Shown piece after piece: positions 1 through 10,814 of a DNA stretch of 64,000 bases (its first letter is position 1; each line of letters begins with the position of its first letter). A program made the position numbers and the translations under genes. The notes beneath the pieces were generated by a model. The model was not told the origin of the DNA, made no database searches, and was given only the letters and a program-made list of their open reading frames with translations. Origin of the DNA: Chaenocephalus aceratus (Eukaryota > Chordata > Actinopteri > Perciformes > Channichthyidae); the NCBI GenBank assembly GCA_023974075.1, contig JAMFTG010000200.1, forward strand, positions 62,001-126,000, given 5' to 3'.

Positions 1-234
1 CAGTAAGACAGAGAATGTAAGTGTGCACCCACATGCAGTATTTTTGTTTATATGCTATTGTAAATACTCCTGTGGTCTGCTGTGTTCAAATTCAGTGTCC
101 TTTTTTTAACAGAAGACTGTTGCTAGAAGCTGCAGCTAGACTGCAGAAGCATTATTTTTTTGTTTTTGAGGATGGAACAACTTCACACACGGAGGCTAGA
201 CCTATACAATTCATTTATTTTGGTTTATAAATGA

Positions 235-477
235 TATATCGAGACATTTATGTTATTGATTTCTGAAGCACTTTCTAAATAATAAAAAGAGAGTTCATAT
301 GTATTTACTGCATGTATGCATTGATGAAAAATAAGCCATGTGCAGTAATATAGAAAATTGAGGATGCAACGCATTGGTATGAATCGTGATGCATCGTGAT
401 ATCGAATTGAATCTAATCGTTGACAGGATAATCGTAATCGAATCGTGAGACCAGTGAAGATGCACAGCCCTATAGTG
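235..477. mobile_element. Degenerate hAT-like element end
   Basis: The stretch is rich in repeated 'atcgtgat/aatcg' motifs and ends in 'gcacagcccta'. That resembles the termini of two other elements in this window (54859-55145 and 57785-59803), which carry 'gggctgc' ends. No matching second terminus or target duplication was found. Bases 1-234 show nothing recognisable. Confidence 0.3.
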
Positions 478-596
478 GAGTAGAAGTACACCATTCACCT
501 CTGAACTCTAGTGGAGTGCAAGTATAGAGTAGCAAATAACTGAAATACTCAAGTGAAGTAGAAGTACCATAAACTTGTACCTGAGTACATTCATCC

Positions 597-930
597 ATCA
601 ATCTTCTCCCGCTTATCCGTGGTCGGTCTCGGGGGTAGCAGTTCCAGCAGAGAGCCCCAAACTTATTTTCCCTGGCGACATCAACCAGCTCTGACTGGGG
701 GATCCCAAGGCGCTCCCAGGCCAGCGAAGAGATATAATCCCTCCACCTGGTCCTAGGTCTACCCCTTGGTCTCTTCCCAGCTGGACGTGCCTGGAACACC
801 TCCCAAGGGAGGCGCCCAGGTGGCATCCTAACTAGGTGCCCGAACCACCTCAACTGGCTCCTTTCGACGCGAAGGAGGAGCGGCTCAACTCCGAGTCCCT
901 CCCGGATGACCGAACTTCGATCAGAATTAT
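597..930 (-). mobile_element. Rex3-like (RTE clade) LINE, 3' end
   Basis: Minus-strand translation gives the C-terminal tail of a fish LINE reverse transcriptase polyprotein, including LRWFGHLVRMPPGRLP and RPRGRPRTRWRDYISSLAWE. The 3' end runs into 'gataagcgggagaagattga tggatga', which resembles the GATG-type tails of Rex3. Only the last roughly 110 codons remain, so it is a 5'-truncated dead copy. The clade name is from memory of the family. Confidence 0.7.
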
Positions 931-970
931 CTCCACATATTAAAACCACGTTATGATTTCTGATGTAAAA

Positions 971-1217
971 GTTGGGCTCTAAAGGAACTACAGCACGGTC
1001 ACATGACTTCACGTCACCACCGCTAAGCTAAAGGTGGCTAATGTTGGGCTATAAAGGAACTACAGCACGGTCACATGACTTCACGTTGCCACCGCTGAGC
1101 TAAAGGTGGCTAATGTTGGGCTATAAAGGAACTACAGCACAGTCACATGACTTCATGTCACTACCGCTAAGCTAAAGGTGGCTAATGTTGGGCTAAAAAG
1201 GAACTACAGCACGGTTC
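971..1217. repeat. 72-bp minisatellite, about 3.4 copies
   Basis: The motif 'gttgggct' recurs at 971, 1043, 1115 and 1187, an exact 72-bp period. Each unit contains 'aaggaactacagcacgg' and 'tcacatgacttca'. The same unit occurs in opposite orientation at 32903-33133, and a degraded single copy lies near 40765-40832. Confidence 0.9.
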
Positions 1218-1606
1218 GCTTATGCAAATATTGATAGTCGCTGGTACTACAACACTTTTATAGCGCTTATTTTAATCATTAGGTTTTAAAAGTTATCAAA
1301 TGTTTTTAGAGCTGAATCCAAATGTATCTTCTCTCCATTCATTCTACAGGGTGGGAGATCGGGGGCGGGGCTTACGGGGAAACTCAACTGCGCATGCTCT
1401 CGAGAGCAAGGGATGATGGGTAATTTGTGACGATTTGCTCTCGAGAACGTCAGGCCATTTTGGCTTACTGCACCAATGAGCAACTCTCATAGGATCGAAT
1501 GAGCTGTTTCCAGTTCTTATTATACATCCATGCTTATGTTACACTGACATTCTCTAAATGTTATTTCTGGCACCTAACTGAGTCTCTCTCTGTCTGTTTT
1601 CTTTAG
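1218..1606. other. Intergenic or intronic stretch before the zinc-finger exon
   Basis: No coding feature is seen. Bases 1385-1450 hold 'gcgcatgc' and two copies of 'gctctcgaga', a possible CpG-type promoter patch, but nothing confirms a transcription start. The pyrimidine-rich tract ending at 1606 is the splice acceptor of the next exon. Confidence 0.4.
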
Positions 1607-2308
1607 AAACCGAGAACAAGAGAGGGTCCCCGAAGTCACAGCTGTCAGCACTGTGACAAGTCCTTTGCAACGTCTGGATATCTATTGATTCACCAGAGAG
1701 TTCACAGCGGAGAGAAACCCTACAGCTGTGACCAATGTGGGAAAGCTTTCAAACAGAAGTGTCACCTCAACAGACATAACATATCCCACACTGGAGAGAA
1801 ACCACACATCTGTGGCCAATGTGGGAAAGCTTTTTCATTAGCTGATGATTTAAGAGCCCATTATGGCATTCATACTGGAGAGAAACCATATAGCTGCGAC
1901 CAATGTGGGGCGGCTTTCTCCAAAAAATCTCATTTGAAAACTCACAATTACATTCACACTGGAGAGAAACCATTCAGCTGTGACCAATGTGAGAAATCTT
2001 TCACCACCAGTAGTGACCTGAAGAAACACAGACGTATTCATTCTGGAGAGAAACCATACAGCTGCAACCAATGTGGAAAATCTTTCCCAAGGCTATGTGC
2101 ACTAAATCGTCACCAGCGTACTCACACTGGAGAGAAACCGTACTGGTGTGACCTTTGTGGGAAGACCTTTGCTCGGGCCTACATCCTACAGGTCCACCGA
2201 CGCCTTCACACCGGAGAGAAACCCTACTGGTGTGAGCAGTGTGAGAAAACCTTTATTACGAGTGGTGCGCTGAGTGCCCACCAACGCATTCACACTGAGT
2301 CCATCTAA
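1607..2308 (+). CDS. C2H2 zinc-finger protein, terminal exon (8 fingers)
   Basis: The exon is open from the acceptor 'gttttctttag' (AG at 1605-1606) to the TAA at 2306-2308, 233 codons. It contains eight consecutive C2H2 fingers (C-x2-C-x12-H-x3-H), the first starting CQHCDKSF and the last CEQCEKTF. They are joined by typical HTGEKPY-type linkers, and the protein ends H-T-E-S-I. The exon has no ATG before the fingers, so the N-terminal exons lie upstream and may be outside the window. Proteins of this class are nuclear DNA-binding factors. Which gene this is cannot be told, because such fingers occur in hundreds of fish paralogues. No finger is broken, so it is probably functional. Confidence 0.85.
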   Translation, partial: KPRTREGPRSHSCQHCDKSFATSGYLLIHQRVHSGEKPYSCDQCGKAFKQKCHLNRHNISHTGEKPHICGQCGKAFSLADDLRAHYGIHTGEKPYSCDQCGAAFSKKSHLKTHNYIHTGEKPFSCDQCEKSFTTSSDLKKHRRIHSGEKPYSCNQCGKSFPRLCALNRHQRTHTGEKPYWCDLCGKTFARAYILQVHRRLHTGEKPYWCEQCEKTFITSGALSAHQRIHTESI

Positions 2309-2539
2309 ATAGCTTGTTGTTATGTTAATGTGCTGCTATTAAAGGTATTATTATTATTACAATGTTTTCCATCAATATATTATTGGTCTCACATATATAC
2401 AGAACATGTCTCTGGAGTGTTTGTCTGAAATACCAAACAGATCATTGCAGCATCCCATAATCCCCTCTGTTTCAAAAGTGATGATTCTCTGTCCGTTACT
2501 TTAGATGAAAATAAGGAGCCACTCCCCACGCCCCTCTGA
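2309..2539 (+). other. Probable 3' UTR of the zinc-finger gene
   Basis: AT-rich sequence follows the stop codon. No canonical AATAAA could be assigned with confidence. A new repeat boundary begins near 2540. Confidence 0.3.
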
Positions 2540-2703
2540 GAGATATTTGGTTAAAAATAACTCAATGGTACTCTCATTCACTTTACATTTTGTTTGTTTT
2601 TGGTGCCGACATGTAAATGTAGCAGAATGCGTGACTCCACCACGCAATGCGGTGTTAAGGAGTCGTGGTGGAGTCACGCATTCTGGTGAGATCAGGTTGA
2701 TTC
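2540..2703. mobile_element. Single end of the long-TIR element family
   Basis: The sequence matches the outer end of the 33493-36603 element. It carries a stem-loop formed by 'gcgtgactccaccacg' and its complement 'cgtggtggagtcacgc', and ends 'ggtgagatcaggttg'. Only about 160 bp are present, so it is a relic. Confidence 0.7.
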
Positions 2704-3419
2704 AGACTGCTGCAATAAGTACATTAATTAACTGTCTCGTCAATGTTTGTCTAAATGAATATGATACTATTAACAATCATATTATTCCTATCGGCTGTCA
2801 ATCACTGTTATGATTCACATATTCAGTGTTATTATTAAATAAACTATATTTTTTGGAGGAGTTAATGATGAATGTTCCACAAGATGCTTGCTCACCCTCC
2901 TTCACATTTGAAAGACAAGTAATTACTATCATATATCAACAGAATCAAAGGAACAGTTCAGTGTCCCACAACTTCATTGCAAACACTTGACTTTACATCA
3001 GAAAGAACAAACATGTGAGTAACTGCATCAGTTAGGGTTAAAAAAACGTATATCCAGCTAAAATATATACATCGCTGCAGTTATGATCCAGTGGAAAGTC
3101 CTTACCTACTGGCCTAGTTAAATCAAAGTGGTTACCTTTTTTTTGGCTGGGCAGTGAAGTTGTACGTCTTATTTGACTTTCTCAGGACTTAAAACAGTTT
3201 TTTGGGGGCAGACCCCCACAAAGATTTTTTTTTTTTTTACACACGTATGGTCATCGTCTTAACAGTTTATTATGCTCATCGAGTCATCCGTGAGCAGAGC
3301 ATCAAGTTGGCATGCCTATAACAGCTGAATGCGGCGATTACCATCTTGTTCAACAAAACGCCTCACAAACTTATTAAGATTTAAAGCTGGTGCGTTTTGA
3401 TTCAATGCTGAGTACAGCC
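2704..3419. other. No gene seen
   Basis: AT-rich sequence with a 12-base T run near 3227 and a small 'gggggcagaccccc' palindrome near 3204. No family was recognised. Confidence 0.3.
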
Positions 3420-3590
3420 TGAAGAACATATCGAGGATTAAAAAACTAATGTCACAACAGGACTTAGAAAAGCTTGTCCATGCTTTTATCATTAGTAGAC
3501 TCGACTACTGCAATAGTGTATTCACAGGGCTGACAAAACAATCCATCAGAAAACTGCAGCTGATTCAGAACACTGCTGCACATGTCCGCA
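3420..3590 (+). mobile_element. L2-type LINE fragment (reverse transcriptase C-terminal region)
   Basis: Translation reads [25 protein letters not shown] and KLQLIQNTAA, a hallmark block of L2/CR1 LINE polyproteins. It is homologous to 50130-50930 and 60540-61490. It breaks off at about 3588 into unrelated sequence. Confidence 0.85.
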
Positions 3591-3885
3591 GTTCGATGTG
3601 TGTAGAGCTGTGTGTGGGGCGGACTGGCCATCTGGAGAATCACAGAACGGCCGGTCGTCAAGGGCCGTTGACGGCCGGCTCGGTTCACTGACGGCTGGCA
3701 CCGCTCTTACAGAGCGGCAGAGGTCCACCGTTTCCCCGCAGCGAGGCTCCCCCCACATTGACAGTTCACTAGCACCCCCCCCCCCACCCTCAAATTTACT
3801 GCAAGTAAACAGTCTGCCATGAAATGGTTGTCTCCTCCTGTGTGCTCCACTTCCTCCTTGGCGCAGCGGTAACGTTCTCCAAAAA
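3591..3885. other. GC-rich repeat debris
   Basis: Contains repeated 'ggccg' motifs (3640-3690) resembling 32545-32700 and a run of ten or more C at about 3776-3785. No coding content was recognised. Confidence 0.3.
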
Positions 3886-3996
3886 GAAAAGTCGGGATAA
3901 CGGGTTAGTTTCTTGTGCTCACGAGATTCTTCCTCATGCCCACAAGATTTTCTTTCTTGTGCGCGCGAGAAACGAACCCGTTATCCCGACTTGTTT
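3886..3996. repeat. Short inverted-repeat (hairpin) element
   Basis: 'gtcgggataacgggttagtt' at 3891 and 'aacgaacccgttatcccgac' ending at 3990 form complementary arms. The arms extend with mismatches through 'tcttgtgctcacgaga' and 'tcttgtgcgcgcgaga'. The form is that of a very short MITE. Confidence 0.7.
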
Positions 3997-4034
3997 TTCT
4001 CTCTCTTTTTTTCCTTTTTTCCCATGTCCCTTAA

Positions 4035-4640
4035 GGGCAAGGGTCGGCAACAGGCAGACCGCGGTCCGGATCCAGATGCCTATACGGACCCGGACCTATA
4101 ATCAATATTTCAATTTTGACGGGGCGATTATATTTTAACCGCTGCCGACAGGGGGCGAAAGAGACGAGTGAGTGATAGAGGGAGAGAAACACAGAAGAAG
4201 AGACGAGAGCGCGGCAGAGAGAAGCGGAGAGGAAAGTGAGTGAAGAGAATAATTAGTGATACAGGGAGAGAAACGGAGAGGAGAGTGAACAGGCGTGTTA
4301 GCGGCAGACAGGGAGAGACAAATAATTACACATGGTGCTCTACAAGAAGAGGAAAGTGGACGGTGAGAACAGAGCTTTTAACCCTGAGTGGACTCATTCA
4401 TGTTCCTCCTGCCCACAGCACAGAACCAGTGTGTCTCATTTGTTCAGAGACCGTGGTGCTCATTAAAAGTGCCAAAACGCCACTATGAGACAAAATACAA
4501 AGTGTTTGACCAAACATTCCCTCTGAGGTCACAAAAAATAAGCAGTCTCAGAGCCCGATATGATCAGTCCACCAGGATCAAAATTAAAACTAAATATCGT
4601 TCCAGCGCAGGCTAACCGAGGCTAACCAATGAGCGCCTGC
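4035..4640 (+). pseudogene. Charlie-like hAT transposase N-terminal fragment, frameshifted
   Basis: The left side has 'gggtcggcaac', typical of a hAT terminus. Further in, reading frames give KKRKVDGENRAFNPEWTHS, then PVCLICSETVVLIKS, then RHYETKYKVF, in different frames. This is a BED-type finger (C-x2-C followed by H-Y-E-T-K) of the kind found in hAT/Charlie transposases and the GTF2IRD2 family. At least two frameshifts and no catalytic domain mean it is dead. No right terminus was found. Confidence 0.6.
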
Positions 4641-4756
4641 ATGTGTGTGTGAGAATGGCCCTGACACAATTTCAGCCCAGATTTAAACTCCTGGCAGGAC
4701 AAGCTCAAGCTCAATTCTCGCACTGAATAAAACAAAGTGAGTGAGGGACTGCAATA

Positions 4757-5430
4757 TAAATCAAATCAAGTTTTATTTATATAGCACATTTATAAATGAT
4801 TTTTGGTCGAGCCAAAGTGCTGTACATATAATAAAAATAGCCTACAGTAGAGACACTTTACAGCAAATACAACAGCACAGATTGTTCAGAATATCAGTAT
4901 GAGAAAAACGACACCCTCTATCCTTAGACCCTCTGTCCTTAGACCCTCACATCGTACAAGGAAACACTTCCAGAGAAAACCCACAGTTTAAAGGGAACAT
5001 GGGAGAAACCTCAGGGAGAGCAACAGAGGAGGGATCCCTCTCCCAGGACGGACAGACGTGCAATAGATGCCGTGTGTAAATCGAAGAGATAATAAATGTT
5101 ACAGCATATAGACCGGATGTTAGGAAATGCATGTGTCTGTAATAAGAAGATGAATCCACGAGGATGTCAGCTACAATCCTGTGGAAGCCATCAGGGAAGC
5201 AGCATGAGGAGACCCAAGGCAGGACCGCAGAGACAGGTTCAGCCACGACCCGAAGTCCACGACTTAATCCAGAACTCAGGATAGAGGATCCAAGACACAG
5301 GACTACAGCAAGAGGATCAGCTTCGACTCCGGATCCCGGCGTAGATAGATAAAAAAAAAAAAAAAAGATTTGGCTGGGTTAATCGGAACAAGAGAATACA
5401 CAGACACAGACAGAGAGGGAAAAGGTCATT
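4757..5430 (-). mobile_element. L2-type LINE 3' UTR copy
   Basis: The block from 'caagttttatttatatagca' onward matches 23157-23332. Its distal part matches 27240-27680, the UTR of the large L2 element, including 'caggacggacagacgtgcaa'. On the minus strand it ends with a TTGATTTGATTT-type tail at about 4757. There is no coding sequence. Confidence 0.75.
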
Positions 5431-5449
5431 GGATAAAGGTTATTCATGA

Positions 5450-5917
5450 TAACCCTTGTAGTGGACATTTTTATTATATCCTTATATGCTTAAACCAAAT
5501 GCTTCTCATAAATGTCATGTGCTGTTTTCTTTTTCTTCTACGCGCTTCAAGGCCACAGAGCTGCTTTGGCTACTGGGAGACTCACACACAGTCACACAAG
5601 AACTTCCCTACTCTGAGAACCGTTATGCTATCTACAGCTCAAGGCCAGAAGATGTCTAATAACAATGTGACCGTGTGAACACAAGAGTTATAACATTCCC
5701 ACTCTTTTTCTATATAACCTCTGCTTTTTCATTGTACTGCACACACTCTCGCAGACTATTCTATGCTCTGTCAGACATGTGTCTATATTTATTGTATCAT
5801 GTTATTTGAAGCTTCAAATAAATAACCAAAAAGACAGCTCTGCTCGATTCACCATTTATTTGTTTTGATCACTTTGACTTGTACTCTCCAGCTGTGTTGG
5901 GTCCTAGATTTCCATAA
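5450..5917 (+). mobile_element. Possible solo LTR
   Basis: It has the layout of an LTR: 'tatataacctc' at about 5711 as a TATA box, 'aaataaata' at about 5815 as a polyA signal, and an end 'tttccataaca'. The left boundary and target duplication could not be fixed. It could instead be another promoter-bearing repeat. Confidence 0.4.
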
Positions 5918-6299
5918 CACCCTATAGAAAGATCTCATGAACTTCCCCACTCAATCTATCAAGTGGTTCTATTAGATATAGGATAAGAAACAGAGATAGG
6001 GAGCACAACAACCTATCTCTTCGTCAGATGCACTCACCCGCTTATCTAAGCGACTCTGTACCCCGTTACCCTCTACAAGGCCATAGACCAGCAGAGGGAA
6101 AATGACGGGTGGGTAAGGGTTTTTAAGAATAAACCGCAAGGGTCTAAAGGGAAAAAAGATTAAATATAAGGTACTATATTTTAAGTAATCCTATCTACTA
6201 TTCATATATTCGAATAATGTATAAACTATTTTAAAAATACTTTATGAAATCCTATGTTATGTTATAAATATTAAAATAAAGAACTAAATGAATAAATAA
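5918..6299. other. No gene seen
   Basis: AT-rich sequence without a recognised repeat or frame. Confidence 0.3.
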
Positions 6300-7262
6300 C
6301 TAAATAAATAAAGTATGCAGATGACTTTGTAATTGTTAGTAGGCTCCAGGACAATGAGACCAGCCACGGCCCTGTCATTGAGGACTTTGTCAGGTGGTGT
6401 GAGGAGTCCTATCTACAAATGAACATAAGCAAAACCAAGGACATGATCATTGATTTTAGAAGACAACCCCACATACATGAAGTCTTAAACATCCAGAATC
6501 AGAAATTGTGCAATCATACAAATATCTCGGGACAATTATTGACTCAAAATTGAGCTCTGATCCAAACTGTGAAGCTGTGTGCAAAAGGGGGCACCAGCGT
6601 TTGTACTGTCTTAGGAAACTGTCCTATTTTAACATTGACAAAACCATGATGATCATGTTTTATCGTGCTTTTATCGAGTCAATTCTGTCTTTTTCACTAA
6701 TATCATGGTTTGGTAACCTGACTTTAAAGAGCAGAAACTCTCTGAGTCAGATCGCAAAGCGGTCCAGCAGACTGATTGGTGAGCCACAGCTAAACCTGGA
6801 GACCCTCCTCAGGCAGTTACAGCTAAACCTGGAGACCCTGTACCTCAGGCAGTTACAGCGGTTATCCAGCTCCATATTAGACGATGACTCCCACCCTCTG
6901 CACTCAGAATTCAAGCTTCTTCCTTCGGGCCGGAGGTTACTTGTCCCAAGGAGTAGAACGAAGCGGTATAAAAACAGTTTTATCCCAGCAGCTATTGCAC
7001 AAATTAACACATCATAGGAGCGTCACACAGATGCCTATTTTTATTTATTTATTTAATTGTGAATGTCCATGTTTGTACTAGTGTTTTTCTTCTTAAAATG
7101 TTTTTTAAATATTTTTGAGATTTGGTTGAGCAGGGTGTACTTGTACTTTTACTAGTCCTTTTATTAGAGATGTGTTGTTTGTGTTTGTTTTTAGTGTCAG
7201 GATGGAACTCTTGTCTTTTTCTCTGCAAACATAATCTACCTACGGGTACAAATAAATAACCT
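6300..7262 (+). pseudogene. CR1-group LINE, C-terminal half of reverse transcriptase plus 3' UTR
   Basis: The RT active-site box YADDFVIVSRL is readable at 6314. A one-base frameshift near 6490 moves the rest (SYKYLGTIIDSKL, FYRAFIESILSFS, LLPSGRRLLVPRSRTKRY) to another frame that ends at 7017. A 33-bp local duplication repeats 'LQLNLETL'. The 3' UTR ends 'aaataaataacctgaacctg'. The copy is 5'-truncated and inactive. Confidence 0.8.
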
Positions 7263-7503
7263 GAACCTGAAGAGCACACTCCCCTCTCCTGCAGGGGGGC
7301 GTGGTCAGCTGCAGCTCATTTGCATTAAAGCTACGTCACAGAATTAGCCCTTGCAAAAACAGGGCTGGAAAAGAGCAAATAGAGCGAAATGAGGCATGGC
7401 TAAAATGCATGATCTGTTTGGTATTTTGAAAAAAAAACTTCACAGACATGTTTTATATAGGTATAAAAAGGGCCGGATACTCCTTGGATCTCTGAGTGAC
7501 AGT
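7263..7503. other. Unclassified repeat-like stretch
   Basis: Starts 'gcaggggggcgtggtcagct' and contains 'ataggtataaaaag', a possible TATA-like motif. No frame or ends were recognised. Confidence 0.3.
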
Positions 7504-7806
7504 ATATGGTAAATGGACTGTACTTATATAGCGCTCTATCCAGTCTTTAAGACCCCTCAAAGTGCTTTACTGTACATACTACATGTCGTTCACCCATTCA
7601 CATCCATTCATACAGAGCAGTGTATGTTACTCTAGAAACTAACATGCATACACACTCACACACCGTTGGCCATGCCATCGGGAGCAACTCAGGGTTAAGT
7701 ATCTTGCCCAAGGATACATCGACATGTTGACTGCATGGGCTGGGATCGAACCCACAACCTTCTGGTTGAAAGACGACCGCACTCCCCCGCAGCCACAGTC
7801 GCTCCA
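7504..7806 (-). mobile_element. tRNA-derived SINE (V-SINE type)
   Basis: On the minus strand the head at 7735-7806 resembles a tRNA, with a B-box-like 'gggttcgatccc' in complement. The body includes the complement of 'cttgcccaaggatacat', and the tail reads into 'gcgctatataagtacagtcc', a LINE-related 3' end. This is a very common fish SINE layout. Confidence 0.7.
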
Positions 7807-7814
7807 CTACCAGT

Positions 7815-8316
7815 ATGTCAATGTGTTTCTGTGCCTGCTTTGTTTAATTTAACGGATGTATGTGCAGTATTTGTTAAAATCATTGTAAACTGTAGATTAA
7901 TCATGGCTTGTATCAGAGAACAGAACAAAAATAAATGTGTTTGTGCTGTTACAGTGCTTTGTATTGTACGTTCAGTGTTGCCGTAGTTATGCAGAACTCG
8001 TGTCTTACATGTATTGAGACGCACATTTTTACTCTGCATTGTTGTCTAAGAAAACATATGCTTGTAAGTGTTTCTATGCTCTGTTGTTTCAACATTGTTA
8101 ATGAAGAGTATGTGTGAGGGTGTGGTGATTGACATTATTCACCCACGGATCTATAAGTTGGGGTATTGTTCCGCACGGACATTTTATTGAACCGGACATC
8201 CTGTTTCCGCCGGTCTTCGCTTCCCGGGCATGAAGTTGTTTACATGTGTGTTCAGATGCTAAATACAAGTCTAGCTTGTACTTTTGATACCCCGCCTCCC
8301 GTCTCTCGGCACTACA
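7815..8316 (+). mobile_element. 5' LTR of a truncated gypsy element
   Basis: The right edge is set by the primer-binding site that follows; the LTR ends '...ctcggcactaca'. The left edge, a TG near 7815 just after the SINE, is inferred. No second LTR is in the window. Confidence 0.5.
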
Positions 8317-8317
8317 T

Positions 8318-8330
8318 TGGTGACCCCGAC
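8318..8330 (+). promoter_or_regulatory. tRNA-Trp type primer-binding site
   Basis: TGGTGACCCCGAC is complementary to the 3' end of vertebrate tRNA-Trp (with CCA), and sits one base after the LTR end. tRNA-Trp priming is known for the CsRn1 group of Ty3/gypsy elements. Confidence 0.7.
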
Positions 8331-8364
8331 ATAAGTCGTTGAAGGATCCGAGACTGAACCGAGC

Positions 8365-8990
8365 ATGGCGAATAACGCCGTTTTTTTCAAACTGCCGGAG
8401 TTTTGGGAGACATCTGCGGCTGCATGATTCGCTCAGGCGGAGGCTCAGTTCGCCCTCCGCGGAGTGACTGATAACGCAGCACGCTATTTTCACGTTGTTT
8501 CGGCGCTGGGGAGCTCCACTGCGACCCGCACGGTGGACTTTATTACATCTCCCCCTGCCCAGGATAAATAAGCAGCGTTCAAGGCTTTCCTGCTAAAGAC
8601 TTTCGAGCTGTCACGGTCGGAACGGGCCCGACGCCTGCTCACTATTCATAGCCTGGGGGACAACAAGCCTTCCGACCACATGGAGATGATGCTCAGCCTG
8701 CTGGGTACGGAAGAACCTAATTGTTTGTTCATAGAACTGTTTCTTCGGCACATGCTGCCGCATGTACAGACAGCGCTCGCTAACACGGCTATTACTGAGC
8801 CCCGCGCTTTAGCCGAAGAAGCTGACCGGTTCTTCCTGGCAACCCAGCGTTTTACCCCTGAAGTGCTGGCCCCGACATGCAGCGGCACCTTTCCTGGTAC
8901 GGGCATGCCACCTAGCAGAAGCTCTGGGGTCGATGTCAGCAACTCCAGCCCTGGCCTCTGTTATTACCATGCACGCTACGGCTAGCTACT
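8365..8990 (+). pseudogene. Gypsy (CsRn1-like) gag remnant
   Basis: The ATG at 8365 opens MANNAVFFKLPEFWETSAAA. The frame then passes an in-frame TGA near 8425 and a TAA near 8567. FAQAEAQFALRGVTD and ERARRLLTIHSLGD follow, a typical gag layout of this group. No zinc knuckle is recognised. It is inactive because of the two stops. Confidence 0.65.
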
Positions 8991-8999
8991 GTGGAGGAC

Positions 9000-9905
9000 G
9001 CCGCCGGTGGGGGCCACGGCCCACCTTTAACGTCCGCTAACGACACCCCTATTCGCACCTATGGCACAAAGACAGTGGACCTATGCTTCGAGGGCCAGCG
9101 GTTTAAGTGGGATTTCGTCACGGCTGACATCTCATTCGCCCTCCTCGGCGGACTGCTCATGGACTGCTGGTGGACATCAAGAACAGCTGCCTGGTGGACG
9201 CACTGACGTTTGCCTCGTTCACATGTACCCGCGGCGAGGCGTCATTCAGCGGGCTCTCCAGCTCACTCTCACAGGGCGACAAGTTTCAGCACCTTCTCAG
9301 TGAGTTTCCCGACTTGACGCAGCCCACCTTTTCCGCTGCCACTACCAAACACGGGGTGTAGCACCACATTGACACTGAAGGCCCCCCACTCTATGCTAGG
9401 GCCCGGCGGCTCAACCCTGACATGCTGGCAGTCGCCAAGTCGAAGTTTGTCAACATGGAGCGTCTGGGCATCATCCGCCGCTCAGACAGCCCTTGGGCTT
9501 CACCGCTTCACATGGTCCCTAAATCAGCGGGTGGCTGGCGACCGTGTGGTGACTACCACCGCCTTAACGACGCCACTACGCCAGACCGCTATCCGGTTCC
9601 TCACATCCAGGACTTCTCTGCACACCTGGCGGGCAAGCTGGTCTTCTCCAAGGTGGATCTGGTGCGGGGCTACCACCAGGTTCCGGTGCACCCCTCGGAT
9701 GTCCCCAAAACTGCGGTAATTACGCCGTTCGGGCTTTTTGAGTTCCTGCGTATGCCGTTAGGACTTAAGAACGCAGCTCAGTCCTTTCAGCAGCTGATGG
9801 ATTCAGCGCTCAGAGACATGCCATTCATCTACGACATCTTGGTCGCCAGCTCCTCCTCCGAAGAGCACCAGGCACATCTCCGGGTCCTTTTCGCGAGGCT
9901 CAACT
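9000..9905 (+). pseudogene. Gypsy (CsRn1-like) protease/reverse transcriptase remnant
   Basis: Protease-region fragments are split across frames (9061-9361). The RT is then clear from 9422 to 9905, with [31 protein letters not shown] and [20 protein letters not shown]. The catalytic box is damaged: the expected Y-x-D-D segment has lost residues, leaving FIYDILVAS. Sequence stops at about 9905; RNase H, integrase and 3' LTR are absent. Confidence 0.8.
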
Positions 9906-10289
9906 CAGTTTGTAAATTAACATGAACCAAAGCTGTTGCCTGGCAACGCAATCGCACAACGTCATGTCCGTTAATTCCACATCCACACGCATGGATTAAC
10001 ATCGATTTAATACATTAATGTAGCCTTTGTTTCTGCTAAAAGAGGTGTCGACCAGCTGGAGCAACAAGAAAATCGGCATAATCGAGTGTGACTATTAAAA
10101 AATAAATCATTATTATATTAATATTGACAATAACAACCAACCGTCGGGGTAGCATTTGCTTAGCATTTCCGGGTATTTCTCCACAGGTTAACAATACCGT
10201 GTAACTGTCACGTTTGAAGGGACACAATTGTGATATCTTCACGTCTCCCAGCATGGTAAATCGTCAAATGTTCACGTCTTGCCGTGATA
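9906..10289. other. No gene seen
   Basis: No frame or recognised repeat. The sequence is moderately AT-rich. Confidence 0.3.
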
Positions 10290-10700
10290 CCGGGCTGCAT
10301 AGACAACATGTTGCGAAACACAATAGCCAGCATGTGTAGTTCTGGGGGGGGCGCGTTCGAGTCCAGTTTTTAATAGTCTGCTGTGGTTTTGTTCCATTTC
10401 AAAGAGCTTGACGCTCGGCGTAACCTTGGCACACTGCCACTCCAACATCCAATCCCAGAGCTTGAAGATTAATCACGGTCTTCGGCCATCCTAAACTCTG
10501 AATTTTGTTTCGGATATCATATCGCATTAACACCATATCCCAACGTGCATTGTGGCTAAAACATCCAATCAGCGAACATGAAAACATTCCCAGTTCAACA
10601 TGCAAAAACAAATCGCTAAATAAAAAGATAAAACACTGGCATGTAATTTACGTTAAATAGAATGGTTTTGAATAATAGATGAGAATAAAATCTACGTCAC
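10290..10700 (-). repeat. Copy of dispersed repeat family R
   Basis: Bases 10300-10480 are the reverse complement of 26810-27030, sharing 'cacactgccactccaacatc' and 'agcttgaagattaatcacgg'. The right part, with 'cgcattaacaccatatccc', is reverse-complementary to 26150-26210. Related copies lie at 31815-31960, 38430-38820 and in both arms of the long-TIR element. Family R has no recognised coding capacity. Confidence 0.75.
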
Positions 10701-10809
10701 TTTACAGCCCACTTTTGGGGAAACCAATGCTGTCATTTGAACGGCGATCAAGCCTGAAGCCACAGAGCTCTTCTTTTACTATCCTTTCTTCTTAGAGGAA
10801 GTACAGAAA

Positions 10810-10814
10810 CACGT
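10810..10814. other. Left target-site duplication of E1 (CACGT)
   Basis: CACGT directly precedes the left LTR and is repeated at 25212-25216 directly after the right LTR. A 5-bp duplication is normal for LTR elements. Confidence 0.75.

Noticed and set aside
1767..2071. Minus-strand frames opposite the zinc fingers
   Set aside because: They are antisense shadows of the repeated finger codons.
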